Source of the DNA: Arthrobacter sp. ZGTC412
Lineage (GTDB): Bacteria; Actinomycetota; Actinomycetes; Actinomycetales; Micrococcaceae
NCBI RefSeq assembly: GCF_002929215.1
Contig: NZ_PJII01000023.1
Coordinates: forward strand, 1-64,000
Direction: 5' to 3'
DNA length: 64,000 bases
The position numbers and the translations under genes were made by a program. Each line of letters opens with the position of its first letter. Positions within the stretch are counted from its first letter, which is position 1. Positions 44,546 to 52,890 of this stretch are shown here, piece by piece. The notes beneath the pieces are model-generated. The model was given only the letters and a program-made list of their open reading frames with translations, was not told where the DNA came from and did no database searches.

Positions 44546-44559
44546 CTGTAGAACCCTAC

Positions 44560-44980
44560 AGGTGCGGAAGTTGGCGAGGTCTGGACGAGTTCGTTTGCAT
44601 CGGCGACCCGCGGGCCAACGATGCCGACAGGGTCGCGAATAACTGGCTCATGCGTCAGCGCGGCGCGTACTGGGATGAGGTGTGGACCGGGTGGTGGGGT
44701 TCCGAACCGCCGTACCAAGCCGGTGTTCGTGCTGACCCTTCACTGACGTAGTCCGATCCAGATGGACGGCGGGACGACATTCCACTTCGCGACCGAGGGC
44801 TTCGAGGCAGCTTACTCCGCAGCGCGCCAGGCCGCCGGCGACAAGGGCGTGGACATCGCCGGTGGGGCCTCTACCGTCCGACAGGCACTGCTCGCAGGCG
44901 TGATAACTCCGCAGGCGCTGCAAGCCTCCGGCACAGCAGGAGGGTCATTTCCTTGCGCGCAAGCGAAACCATCTACATGA
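44560..44980 (+). pseudogene. Dihydrofolate reductase-like protein, truncated and shifted
   Basis: Parts of a RibD-C/DHFR-family protein: DELVCIGDPRANDADRVANNWLMR and WDEVWTGWWGSEPPYQA in one frame, then in the next frame MDGGTTFHFATEGFEAAYSAARQAAGDKGVDIAGGASTVRQALLAGVI. The N-terminal strand and the last third (DELxLxIAPVLLG) are absent, and a frameshift or stop lies near 44735. Closest in layout to the intact gene at 40397. The missing C-terminus may correspond to a fragment at about 50520 (see findings). Confidence 0.75.
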
Positions 44981-45151
44981 CAGTTATAACGGCCTGAAGG
45001 GCTGCTTCGATCTCGCGCTGAGTCTCCGGAGCCAGAGGCATGGGCGGCGGCTCATGTGCCATGCAGCCTCGTCGAAAGAAAGCGGCACCATCCCAGCGCT
45101 CGCAAGCTGTCGGGCGATTGTCGACTTACCTGCGCCGGCGGGGCCGCACAT
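44973..45151 (-). pseudogene. AAA/kinase-like P-loop protein, N-terminal remnant
   Basis: ATG 45151 begins MCGPAGAGKSTIARQLASAG, then MVPLSFDEAAW, the P-loop and first helices of small zeta-toxin/gluconate-kinase-like AAA ATPases. A frameshift follows, and a short second part PPPMPLAPETQREIEAALQAV ends at a stop near 44973. The C-terminal half (lid, sensor) is missing, so a catalytic product is unlikely. It abuts the truncated DHFR-like gene from the other strand. Confidence 0.68.
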
Positions 45152-45282
45152 AATTTCCCGCCTTCAGCTACCAAACCAGGGGGTCCGTGCATCCGTTCCA
45201 CGCTTTCGTGCGCATCCCACCTGCATCAAAAGGCTTTCTGCGTCGATGCAGCCGGTGGGGAGGCTCCCGCGGTTCCTTGGGT

Positions 45283-46011
45283 CTACCTGCAGCCTTCGAG
45301 AATCCCAGCGATCGTGTCGTGTTCCGCCTGGGTGACCCAGAGGTCGTATTTGGCCTTGACGGCAGTTTGGCGTGCCACGTACTCACATCGAAACGCCCGG
45401 TTCGGCGGCAGCCAGGTGGCGGCGTCCTTGTCACCTTTGGCACTGTTAGTCGGGCCGTCAGCTGCCATAAGGTTCAGGGCGTCGTTGGCGAGTTGCTTGC
45501 GCTGGACGGCACTAAGCCGCTGTGCGCCTTTCTGCCATGCGTCGCTGAGTGGAACGATGTGGTCTATCTGGACCTCCGAGCTCGTTCCCTGGCCGCGGAC
45601 AAAGTTAAGGGTCGTGCCGGTGTACTTGTCGGCCAGGGTTCCGGCGGTGACCACACAGTCGTTGGTGCCGGGCTTGAACGTTTCGTTGGTCAGATCCCTG
45701 GCGAGGATGTCGTTGCGGGTGTCGCAGCCGTTGTGGTCCGTGTCCGACCACACCGGTCCGAACTCGTCCCGGGTATAACCAGTCTTAGGCGCGCGGCCCT
45801 TCACCGGGATGCTCTCTAACTGAACTAGGGCCTTGGCGGCGTCACTGGCAGAGGCCGGCCCGGCCGGAGCTGGCGCATCGGCAACGATGCTTGGAGGAAG
45901 CTCGAGGACCTCAAGGGCGTTGGCTGCAGCATCACAACCTACTAGCGACCCCGCCACTATGAAGGCGGTCACAGCGGTCAGGATTTTGGCGGGAGAACAG
46001 GTGGTCTTCAT
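45283..46011 (-). CDS. Secreted HNH nuclease lipoprotein (DUF1524)
   Basis: A 242-residue exported lipoprotein. The signal has a lipobox VAGSLVGC at about residue 26, so it is probably anchored in the membrane. The nuclease region has WSDTDHNGCDTRNDILARD, then SEVQIDHIVPLSDAWQKGA (HNH His), and later LANDALNLMAADGPTNSAKG with DAATWLPPNRAFRCEYVARQ (conserved Asn, Trp-Leu-Pro-Pro). It is closely related in plan to the secreted nuclease at 42539 but the lipid anchor differs. No adjacent immunity or toxin-export genes. Confidence 0.9.
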   Translation of the reverse strand: MKTTCSPAKILTAVTAFIVAGSLVGCDAAANALEVLELPPSIVADAPAPAGPASASDAAKALVQLESIPVKGRAPKTGYTRDEFGPVWSDTDHNGCDTRNDILARDLTNETFKPGTNDCVVTAGTLADKYTGTTLNFVRGQGTSSEVQIDHIVPLSDAWQKGAQRLSAVQRKQLANDALNLMAADGPTNSAKGDKDAATWLPPNRAFRCEYVARQTAVKAKYDLWVTQAEHDTIAGILEGCR

Positions 46012-46172
46012 GGTCCTAATGGTTAGAAGGGGTTACTCCACGCTAACTTCAACCACCGCACGCCCTGGGTAGGCATGTCCGTGGTGCCGGCCACACGTCC
46101 ACTGCTTGGTCGGCCTGCTAGGTCGTCGTGCTCGGGCGATTCTTAGAACCGGGCTGAGAGGTGCATCGGCTT

Positions 46173-46270
46173 GTTCCCGAGGTGGGACTCGGACTGTCTT
46201 CCGGCCCTTGCAAACACAGGAAATTCGCCAAAACATGCGGAATCCAAGACAGTTCGAGGGCTGCAGAACC
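46173..46270. repeat. Imperfect direct repeat, copy A (tRNA-3'-end-like motif)
   Basis: This 98-bp block aligns along its length with 59846-59943. Shared segments include TGGGACTCG, CCCTTGCAAACAC, CGGAATCC and GTTCGAGGGCTG. On the minus strand it reads GTCCGAGTCCCACCTCGGG, like the T-arm and acceptor end of a tRNA. No tRNA body is present, so this resembles an attachment-site remnant. Both copies lie in the same orientation about 13.7 kb apart. Confidence 0.5.
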
Positions 46271-46395
46271 CTTGCGGCGTTAGCTGGAGACTCACGACGC
46301 TTATTCCAACGAAGCTACGCTCGGCCCCCTCCCGGCCGTGAACAGATCCGATACTTCTTCGTACGCAGGAGAGCATTGACTATCAAACCGTGGTC

Positions 46396-47166
46396 TCATC
46401 CTGCGGTGCCTGCGTTTGCTGCGGTGCCTGCGTTTGCTGCGTATGCCGTTGCCTCATCACGCACTTGCCGGATGTAAACATCGGACTGATTGTAGGCGTA
46501 GATCGCGTCGGTCCACCCGTCCGCGGTGGTGAGGTCACGGCCGTGGGCACACAGATAGGTCGCGGCACTGAGGGCGGCATCGTCGATATTGAACGGATCC
46601 GCCGTTCCATCCCCGTTCCCGTCCCGCCCCACGAGCTGCCACGTGGAAGGAATGAACTGCATCGGTCCCACAGCACGGTCCCAGCGGGTATCCCCGTCCA
46701 GGGCACCCCCGTCTGTGTCGGCGATAGCCGCGAATCCGGCACCGTCGAGAACGGGGCCCACAACTGGGCGGCTCACCTGCCCCGCCGCGGTTAGGCTGCC
46801 GCCGCCGTAAGTCCCGTGTGCTGTTTCGACGGAACCAACGGCCGCCACAGTGTTCCAACCGATCCCGCACGTCGGAGCAGTAGCATTCACGGTCACAGCC
46901 GCGGCAACATACGCCCGCAGCGCGCGTTCAGGGATTCCGGTCTGCCCTGCAGCCCGGATAACCCAATCGGCCTCCGGGTTTCTGGTTACGTTCACGGCGG
47001 TGGTCATGCCTGGGGACAGCATTTCGAGCTCAGCCTCCGCTCGCGGCGGTGGAGAAAAGGCACGACTGGCGTCGGCGGCAGGTTGCCCAAGCACCCAAAA
47101 CGAAAGAGCGATGGTGACACAAACCGCAAATAGGATAAGGACCACGAGGCGTCTGAGACGGAGCAC
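46396..47166 (-). CDS. Lytic transglycosylase domain protein
   Basis: A 256-residue exported protein. Signal/anchor LRRLVVLILFAVCVTIALSFWVLG, then the soluble-LT fold with TCGIGWNTVAAVGSVETAHGTYGG (the catalytic Glu in VETAHG), RAVGPMQFIPSTWQLVG and NIDDAALSAATYLCAHGRDL. It would cleave peptidoglycan in the wall. The last residues are a tandem repeat NAGTAANAGTAG encoded by two exact 18-bp units (46401-46418, 46419-46436). No neighbours suggest a specific system. Confidence 0.9.
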   Translation of the reverse strand: MLRLRRLVVLILFAVCVTIALSFWVLGQPAADASRAFSPPPRAEAELEMLSPGMTTAVNVTRNPEADWVIRAAGQTGIPERALRAYVAAAVTVNATAPTCGIGWNTVAAVGSVETAHGTYGGGSLTAAGQVSRPVVGPVLDGAGFAAIADTDGGALDGDTRWDRAVGPMQFIPSTWQLVGRDGNGDGTADPFNIDDAALSAATYLCAHGRDLTTADGWTDAIYAYNQSDVYIRQVRDEATAYAANAGTAANAGTAG

Positions 47167-47367
47167 CGACTAATCAAACCATCCAAAGCCCCCACCGTTG
47201 ACACCGGGCTGAGCCGGCACTTCAATAACTCCTGAGCGGTGACTCGCGGCAAGGACTCCTGTTCATTCTGATATGCCCGATGATCGCCGGGCGGGTCCTC
47301 GCGAGCCAGCGTTAGGGGTTACGGGTCAACCTGGACCAGACGATCATCACTGGCCGTGGGCGAGACT

Positions 47368-47402
47368 GGACCGGCTGCGTTGACTATGAGCGCAGCCGGT
47401 CC
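47368..47402 (-). terminator. Perfect 12-bp stem-loop after the mmsA pseudogene
   Basis: Arms 47368-47379 and 47391-47402 pair completely, around an 11-base loop. It lies about 85 bp beyond the stop codon of the minus-strand mmsA pseudogene, and upstream of the transglycosylase gene start. GC-rich, without U-run; typical of actinobacterial terminators. The gap 47167-47486 otherwise holds no gene. Confidence 0.6.
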
Positions 47403-47486
47403 TTCAACGCCTCGGTGAGGGCTGCCCGTACCGGGAGCCGTTCAATTGGAGGGGAAGCTGTACGATGCACCGGAGGCGTGGCTTGC

Positions 47487-48616
47487 TTAGGGCCAGCGGG
47501 ACGTGATGACCTTGCCGCGGGTGTAAAAGGACACCCCTTGAGGACCGTGGATGTGCTTGTTGCCGAACAGCGAAGCCTTCCAGCCGCCGAACGAGTAGTA
47601 GGCAACCGGGACCGGCAGGGGCACGTTGATGCCGATCATCCCAACATCCACAGACCGCTGGAACTTCCGGGCAGCGGCACCGGAGGACGTGAAGATCGCT
47701 GTGCCATTGCCGTACGGGTTGGAGTTGATGAGCCGGATGCCCTCCTCAAGGTCCTGCACACGGACCACCACGAGGACCGGCACGAAGATTTCCTCGGTGT
47801 AGGCGCTCATTTCGGTCCTGACGTGGTCGATGACGGTGGGGCCCACCCAGAAGCCTTCCTCATGGCCGGCGACCACCAGGTCGCGGCCGTCCACCACCAT
47901 CGCCGCTCCCGCGGCTTCCGCTTCGGTGATGGTTCTGACGATGAAGTTCCTGGAGTCGGAACTGATGACCGGTCCCATGGCGGCGTCGGGTCCCGTGTCG
48001 TTCTTGACCTTGACGGCCACGGCGCGCTCCTCGACCTTCTTGACCAGCAGATCCGCGAGATCGGCCAGCAGCATGGCTGCTGACGGAACCCGGTGGGAGG
48101 GCTTGAGAATGAAGGTGTTGCCGATGGCGAGGGCCATCGGCGCCATCCACAACGGCACCATGACCGGGAAGTTGAAGGGTGTGCCCGCGACGACGCCGAT
48201 CGGCTCCCGGAAGGAGAACACGTCGATACCGGGGAGACCTGGTCCGAGTATTCCCCCCCTTTAGCAGCTGCGGGATTCCGCAGGCGAACTCGATGACTTC
48301 CAGGCCGCGGCCGATCTCGCCCTTTGCGTCAGAGAGCACCTTGCCGTGCTCTGCGGTGGTGAGCTGCGCCAGTTCGTCCACGTGGGATGCGACGAGTTCG
48401 CGGAACTTGAACAGCGCTGCGGTGCGCTAGGCCAAGGAGATGTCGCCCCAGGTGACAGCGGCCGCCTTGGCCGCAGCGACGGTCGCGTCAAGATCCGCCT
48501 GGCTGGCCAGCCGCAGCTCTGCGGTGACGGCGCCGGTGGCGGAGTTGTAGACGGGCTTGGTGTCGGTTCGGTGCTTGCAGCCTCGGATCCGCTGATGAAG
48601 TGGTTGATGACGTCAT
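47487..48616 (-). pseudogene. Methylmalonate-semialdehyde dehydrogenase (mmsA/iolA-type), degraded
   Basis: ATG 48616 and a fragment NDVINHFISGSEAASTEPT begin the family sequence. Frames then jump: AELRLASQADLDATVAAAKAAAVTW, a TAG after ISLA where Gln is expected, RTAALFKFRELVASHVDELAQLTTAEHGKVLSD, a further frameshift, and then FREPIGVVAGTPFNFPVMVPLW in the long last frame. Between LLADL and DLLVKKVEERAV about 75 residues are missing, including the segment that holds the catalytic Cys. The end HIHGPQGVSFYTRGKVITSRWP is intact. Clearly inactive. Confidence 0.88.
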
Positions 48617-48618
48617 TG

Positions 48619-49205
48619 TTATTGCTCCTGAAGTAAGTGGTGTTCCACGGCGTGCACCGGTTCTACGTTGCGTGGGAGTCCCGCGGCGAGGGATTCATGG
48701 ATGGCGAGCCGGACGGCCAGGTTTTGCTCGGTCAGTTCCTGATGGACAACCTCTTGCCCCGCGCTGCGGGCCCATGTGCTGAACCATTCGGTTTCGACGG
48801 TGACCGGGTTTTCGTTGATATCGAAGACTTCCGTGCTGCCGTCCCTGAGCGAGACCGTCACCCGTGCCGCGTCCCCGGGGTCCGGGTCGAACGCCTTGTC
48901 GAGTGTGATCTGTCCCTTTGTGCCGATGCTCTGGAACATGTTGGTGCGGGGTCCTTCAAAGCCGCAGTTCAGGGTTCCGATGACGCCGTCGTAGTCCAGG
49001 ATCGCGGCGACAGTGGTCTCCACAGTGTCCGTCGGGCTCGTCCCCTTGGCGTATACGCTCACCGGGCCCCGCCCCATCACCATGTTCATAATGTCGATGG
49101 CATAGCATCCCGGGCTGCGGTCCATCACGAAGTGGAAGCGCGCGTGCATTGAGACAACCTCGCCGATCCGGCCTGCGTCAATGAACTCGCGGACTTGCCC
49201 GGGCC
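48619..49205 (-). pseudogene. Gfo/Idh/MocA family oxidoreductase, C-terminal fragment
   Basis: From about 49205 the frame reads REFIDAGRIGEVVSMHARFHFVMDR, then after a small internal loss GCYAIDIMNMVMGRGPVSVYAKG and LDYDGVIGTLNCGFEGPRTNM with IGTKGQITLDKAFDPDPGDAA, the C-terminal domain of a Gfo/Idh/MocA protein. The N-terminal Rossmann part is missing; an IS5 relic starts close to the truncation. The stop is 2 bp before the mmsA pseudogene start, so both belonged to one operon, likely an inositol or related catabolic unit. Confidence 0.82.
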
Positions 49206-49234
49206 AGGCCGGAGATTCACCGATGTTCCCCGTC

Positions 49235-49546
49235 GTGATGGACGCAGTGCGCGTCCCTCGTCTTGGCCGTGGCCGCGCTAGAACCCGGCCGGACGCAGTA
49301 TTGGGGTGACAAAGCGTACTCATCTCGGCAAACCGGTCACTGCTGCGTAACCGTGGCATTAGGACGGTCATCCCTGAACCCTCTGATCAGATCGAGAATC
49401 GCAAGCGCCGCGGTTCACGGCGCGGCCGCCCCGTGAACTTCGACTTCAAACAATGGCGCGCCATCGCCACCCGATACGACAAGCTCGCACTAACCTACCG
49501 CGCCGGCGTCGTCCTTTACGCCGTCGTCATCTGGTTACGGCAATAA
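49235..49546 (+). mobile_element. IS5-family transposase remnant
   Basis: Frames together give MDAVRVPRLGRGRARTRPDAVLG, then DKAYSSR (typical DDE-type IS5 motif), NRSLLRNRGIRTVIPEPSDQ, KRRGSRRGRPVNFD, then after deletion of the usual YKGRNVVERxF part FKQWRAIATRYDKLALTYRAGVV and a stop at 49546. At least two frameshifts and one deletion. It is a relic, not active. No terminal inverted repeat was recognised. Its left end is next to the truncated MocA gene. Confidence 0.8.
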
Positions 49547-49557
49547 AGCGACACGCC

Positions 49558-50478
49558 CTAGTCGCCGACAGCTTCGCGTCCCCGCCGGACGATGAGCGGA
49601 TCGGAGTCGTGCACGATGGAGGTGTCTTTGCCGTCGTACTCGAACTGATTGAGGAAGTAGCGCATGGCGTTGATCCGGCCGCGTTTCTTATCGTTGGACT
49701 TGATGGTGATCCATGGCGCGTGGTCGGTGTCGGTGCGCAGGAACGTTTCCTCCTTGGCCGCGGTGTAGTCGTCCCACCGGTCCAGCGAGGCAAGGTCCAC
49801 GGGTGAGAGCTTCCAGCGCCGGACCGGGTCAATCTGTCGAATGGCGAAGCGGGTACGCTGCTCGTGGCGGGTGACCGAGAACCAGAACTTGTTCAGCTGG
49901 ATCCCGGACTCGACGAGCATTTTCTCGAACAGGGGCGCCTGCCCCATGAACGTGCTGTACTCCTCCTCAGTGCAGAAGCCCATGACCCGCTCCACGTTGG
50001 CGCGGTTGTACCAGGACCGGTCAAACATCACGATCTCGCCGGCCGTGGGCAGGTGTTGAATGTAACGCTGGAAGTACCACTGGCCCTGTTCACGGTCCGA
50101 GGGTTTGCCCAGCGCTACGGTCCGGGCCGAGCGGGGATCCAGGTGTTCGGTGAAGCGCTTGATAGTCCCGCCCTTACCGGCGGCATCGCGGCCCTCGAAA
50201 ACGATGACGCTCTTGAGTCCGTGGTCCTGGCCCCAGTACTGAAACTTCAGCAACTCGACCTGCAGCCGGTACTTCTCGGCCTCGTATTCCTCACGGGACA
50301 TCCGCTGCTCGTAGGGATAGTCCTCCCGCCAGGTCTGCACCGCCGATCCACCGGGATCAATCAGTTCCGGGTCTTCGCCCTGTCCCCCGCGGACCGTGTA
50401 CCCCAGATCGACCAGCCGGTCGATGGCTTCGCGCAGGTTGTCCCGCACCCACCACGGATCACGAGGCGTCCAGGGCAT
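49558..50478 (-). CDS. ppk2: Polyphosphate kinase 2 family protein
   Basis: About 306 residues. It catalyses phosphate transfer between polyphosphate and nucleotides. Walker A VIVFEGRDAAGKGGTIKRFTEHLDPR, Walker B MFDRSWYNRANVERVMG, and the lid-region VTRHEQRTRFAIRQIDPVRRWKLSPVDLASL are all present. The ATG at 50478 has GGAGG five bases upstream; the GTG at 50490 is an alternative. Length is normal. It lies alone among remnants, 11 bp from the IS5 stop. Confidence 0.93.
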   Translation of the reverse strand: MPWTPRDPWWVRDNLREAIDRLVDLGYTVRGGQGEDPELIDPGGSAVQTWREDYPYEQRMSREEYEAEKYRLQVELLKFQYWGQDHGLKSVIVFEGRDAAGKGGTIKRFTEHLDPRSARTVALGKPSDREQGQWYFQRYIQHLPTAGEIVMFDRSWYNRANVERVMGFCTEEEYSTFMGQAPLFEKMLVESGIQLNKFWFSVTRHEQRTRFAIRQIDPVRRWKLSPVDLASLDRWDDYTAAKEETFLRTDTDHAPWITIKSNDKKRGRINAMRYFLNQFEYDGKDTSIVHDSDPLIVRRGREAVGD

Positions 50479-50723
50479 GTCTGCCTCCACCCTCTGGCCC
50501 TCCTCGAGGTCGCACCGCTTATGGACGGCAGTTTAGCAACGCACGTCCGCTACCGGCCTGTGCCAGCCAGCGGTTACCGGTTAGTAACGCCCGGGGAAAG
50601 TCCCAACAGGGGCCGGTGCCCTGGTTGCTCCGGTGGTCGTCGAAGCAGAGAGCGATTTTTGCCAGCAGGCAGATATTAGTTACCGGCTACCGCGCGGCTA
50701 TAAGACGGACTAAGGTCACGTTC

Positions 50724-51224
50724 ATGAAGCCGATCATCCTCCTCGACGTCGACGGAGTACTGAACCCGAAGGTCCATCATGGTGATGGCGACAGTCCGGA
50801 CCTGCATCTCTCGGACGCGAAGGTTGCCCTGGTGCGACGGCTCGCTACCAAAGGCCGGATCGCCTGGGTGACGACCTCGCCGGCGGACGTCGTGGCCGAC
50901 CTGGACGCACAGCTTGAACTCGACGTGGAACCCCTGCGCGTGACGGTGGAAATGCAGGACAGCGACGCTGAAGAGCCGACACCCAAACTGTCGTCAGTGG
51001 CTCGGTGGCTGGAACGGATGGAGGCTGCCGGTGAGGCGGACTGGGACTCGGTCGTCTGGATCGATGACGTCCTCGGACCTGATGTGCACGACTGGGCCCA
51101 TCACCTTAACCAGCCTGTCCTATTGGAGAAGCCGGTACCCGAAGAGGGCCTGACGGAAGCGCATGTCGTGGCGGTGCAGGTGTTCATCGATGGCGAAACG
51201 GGGCGGAAGACCGACTCGCTTTGA
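50724..51224 (+). CDS. HAD-like hydrolase domain protein
   Basis: A 166-residue HAD protein. Motif I is KPIILLDVDGVLNPKVHHG; motif II-like Thr lies in IAWVTTSPADVVADL; acidic motif IV is VVWIDDVLGPDVHDWA. The plan matches the Swiss Army Knife RNA-repair type HAD, a possible phosphatase. ATG 50724 follows TAAGGTCACGTTC. Paralogue of 4093-4602. Stands alone between PPK2 and the DUF2975 operon. Confidence 0.82.
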   Translation: MKPIILLDVDGVLNPKVHHGDGDSPDLHLSDAKVALVRRLATKGRIAWVTTSPADVVADLDAQLELDVEPLRVTVEMQDSDAEEPTPKLSSVARWLERMEAAGEADWDSVVWIDDVLGPDVHDWAHHLNQPVLLEKPVPEEGLTEAHVVAVQVFIDGETGRKTDSL

Positions 51225-51566
51225 CCAGGGGCTCCGTTGAGAGTTGGTCGGGAGGGTTCAGTGGGAATTAAGGCCCTGCGCAAAAGGACGTGCGTCCCAG
51301 CACTTGGCAGCAAACTTCAACTTCTGGCAGCACTTTTCCCCATATTCAGTGGAATGTCGACTTGGGCTCTAATTGGGGCCATCTCAGTTGCAAGGGCCGT
51401 CCGTGCCGACACCCACCATCGAGATACCCGCCTTCAGGCAGCTTCATCATTGCCAAGCGATCCTTTGCGAACTCGACTCTACTCCTCTTCTGTACGTGGG
51501 CCGCGTGGTGTGCCTCCATCACCACAACGCATTGACTTTCGATAGAATACAAACGACTCTTAACGC
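51225..51566. other. Interval with no recognised gene
   Basis: About 340 bp between the HAD gene and the DUF2975 gene. Short ORFs on both strands have no ribosome site or family match. The AT-richer part near 51530-51560 (ATTGACTTTCGATAGAATACAA) could hold the promoter for the DUF2975 operon: TTGACT at about 51534 and TAGAAT at about 51542 are too close for a normal promoter, so this is weak. Confidence 0.35.
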
Positions 51567-52064
51567 ATGCATATTGTTACTCGATTAGTCCTCCCGCTTC
51601 GGGTCCTGCTGGTAATGGTGTTCCTTGGGTTGCTGGTCGCCCAAGTCCTGTCGCTTCCCGGCGAGTTTCTTTTCACGACCGAGGAGGGGCCGGCATTCGA
51701 TCCCTGGCGGTGGCCGATGCTGCTGTTCTGGGAACTGGAAGCCCTGTGTCTGCAGGTTGTAATCGTGTGTGTTTGGCGGTTGTTGACCCTGGTTCAGCGC
51801 GACCGGATCTTCACCGCGGCCTCGCTGCGGTGGGTGGACCTGATCATGTGGGCGTTCGTCGTGGCGTGGCTGCTGCTGGCTGCCATGGCCAGCTCACTCA
51901 TCGCGTACATCTACTTCACCCCCGACCTGCGCGACCCCGGGTCGCCTGCGGTGTTGATCGGCATAACGCTGATCGGTGCGGTGCTGGTTCTGCTAATCGT
52001 GGTGATGCGGGATCTGCTGCGGCAGGCGACGTCACTACGGACCGACATGGAAGGTGTGATCTGA
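51567..52064 (+). CDS. DUF2975 membrane protein
   Basis: A 165-residue membrane protein with four hydrophobic segments (about residues 8-30, 45-70, 90-115, 128-147). QRDRIFTAASLRWVDLIMWAFVV is the characteristic DUF2975 motif. It stops as TGATG, overlapping the start of the XRE-family regulator. The DUF2975 + XRE pair is a recurrent actinobacterial operon, the regulator probably controlling or interacting with the membrane protein. Confidence 0.88.
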   Translation: MHIVTRLVLPLRVLLVMVFLGLLVAQVLSLPGEFLFTTEEGPAFDPWRWPMLLFWELEALCLQVVIVCVWRLLTLVQRDRIFTAASLRWVDLIMWAFVVAWLLLAAMASSLIAYIYFTPDLRDPGSPAVLIGITLIGAVLVLLIVVMRDLLRQATSLRTDMEGVI

Positions 52065-52303
52065 TGGCCATCGTCGTCCGCATCGACGTAGAACTGGCCA
52101 AGCGCAAGATGAGCGTTGGGGAGTTCGCCGAGCGCGTCGGGATCACCCCTGCCAACGTGGCGGTGCTGAAGAACGGCCGAGCCAAGGCGGTCCGCTTCAG
52201 CACCTTGGACGCGATGTGCAGGGTCCTGGAGTGCCAAGCGGGCGACCTACTCGAGTGGGTCGCCGACGACGACGCTGCTGGGGACGTCACGGAGAAGTCG
52301 TGA
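52064..52303 (+). CDS. XRE/Cro-type helix-turn-helix regulator
   Basis: A 79-residue DNA-binding protein. VRIDVELAKRKMSVGEFAERVGITPANVAVLKNGRAKAVRFSTLDAMCRVLECQAGDLLEW is one complete helix-turn-helix of the YozG/Cro branch. It starts inside the stop of the DUF2975 gene and its stop overlaps the next small gene, so three genes are one operon. Confidence 0.88.
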   Translation: MAIVVRIDVELAKRKMSVGEFAERVGITPANVAVLKNGRAKAVRFSTLDAMCRVLECQAGDLLEWVADDDAAGDVTEKS

Positions 52304-52467
52304 GTTGGTTGGTGCCACTTCTCATCGTGGCGATTGGCGTGGCCGTCTTCGTGCTCGGCGGCGCAGATGACTCCCCGGGTCTGCAGGGCATCGGGGCAGT
52401 GCTCGTGGCCGGCGCGATCATCCTCTGCGTCGGGGCCGTGCGCCGCGATCGCCGCCGCCGGTGGTAA
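52300..52467 (+). CDS. Small two-helix membrane protein
   Basis: A 55-residue protein starting GTG at 52300, overlapping the regulator stop (GTGA). Two hydrophobic segments (PLLIVAIGVAVFVLGG and GIGAVLVAGAIILCVGAV) and a basic tail RRDRRRRW. It completes the DUF2975-XRE operon. No known family. Confidence 0.6.
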   Translation: MSWLVPLLIVAIGVAVFVLGGADDSPGLQGIGAVLVAGAIILCVGAVRRDRRRRW

Positions 52468-52645
52468 GCCGCAGGCCCGTTGGAGGGTGGCATACCGCCC
52501 CTTCTGCACGCCGGTCAATGACGAGCTCCTCGACGCGTGGGCGAAGTATGCCTCCTTCGACCTTCAGTTCAGGCCGTCCCTGGTACCACTAGGCGTCGAT
52601 CACACAAATCGGTCCCCATGTTCATTCGATTGGTTGTGGCCACGG

Positions 52646-52792
52646 TCAGCGGCGCTCCAGCCACCGTGAGTACAACTCGGCGCGGTTCTTCGGGAGCCAC
52701 CCCGAGTAGGCCACGCCGGCGGCGATGCTCAGCCTCTTTGGAACCTTTGAGATAGTGTCGCGCAAGCTAGAGTTCGTGAGAAACCGGAGCAT
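52646..52792 (-). CDS. Small ORF, 48 aa, sharing a repeat with the 54 kb gene
   Basis: From ATG 52792 it reads MLRFLTNSSLRDTISKVPKR, then LSIAAGVAYSGWLPKNRAEL and YSRWLERR. The part LSIAAGVAYSGW matches in frame the end of the 54082-54507 frame, through an exact 37-bp inverted repeat. The protein looks like the tail of a larger membrane or hypothetical protein, so a truncated gene is possible. It lies just left of, and divergent from, the PadR gene. Confidence 0.4.
   Translation of the reverse strand: MLRFLTNSSLRDTISKVPKRLSIAAGVAYSGWLPKNRAELYSRWLERR
52697..52733 (-). repeat. 37-bp exact inverted repeat, left copy
   Basis: Identical, in reverse orientation, to 54384-54420. In both copies the sequence is translated in the same frame (LSIAAGVAYSGW), which suggests a shared coding origin or gene conversion rather than a regulatory element. 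Confidence 0.75.
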
Positions 52793-52856
52793 CGTCACGA
52801 CTGCCATCGGTCCATCTGTTGTAGAACGCGGGCAGACGGTACCTGGAGCTTTGCAT

Positions 52857-52887
52857 TTGACTTCTAAATCTATATAGCTAGATTTAG
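52857..52887 (+). promoter_or_regulatory. PadR promoter with palindromic operator, leaderless transcript likely
   Basis: A -35 TTGACT (52857-52862) and -10 TAGATT (52879-52884) are 16 bases apart. A start site seven bases past the -10 would fall on the A of the padR ATG at 52891, so the mRNA is probably leaderless; no ribosome site lies between. A perfect inverted repeat with 9-bp arms (52864-52872, 52879-52887) covers the spacer and the -10, fitting repression by PadR itself. Confidence 0.65.
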
Positions 52888-52890
52888 TGC

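Noticed and set aside
48619-49371. Taking the full MocA frame as an intact gene
   Set aside because: The first 55 codons lie in the IS5 relic area and show no Rossmann motif; only the C-terminal part is real.
51346-51552. Minus-strand ORF of 68 codons
   Set aside because: No ribosome site and no recognised pattern; the region is AT-richer and likely intergenic.
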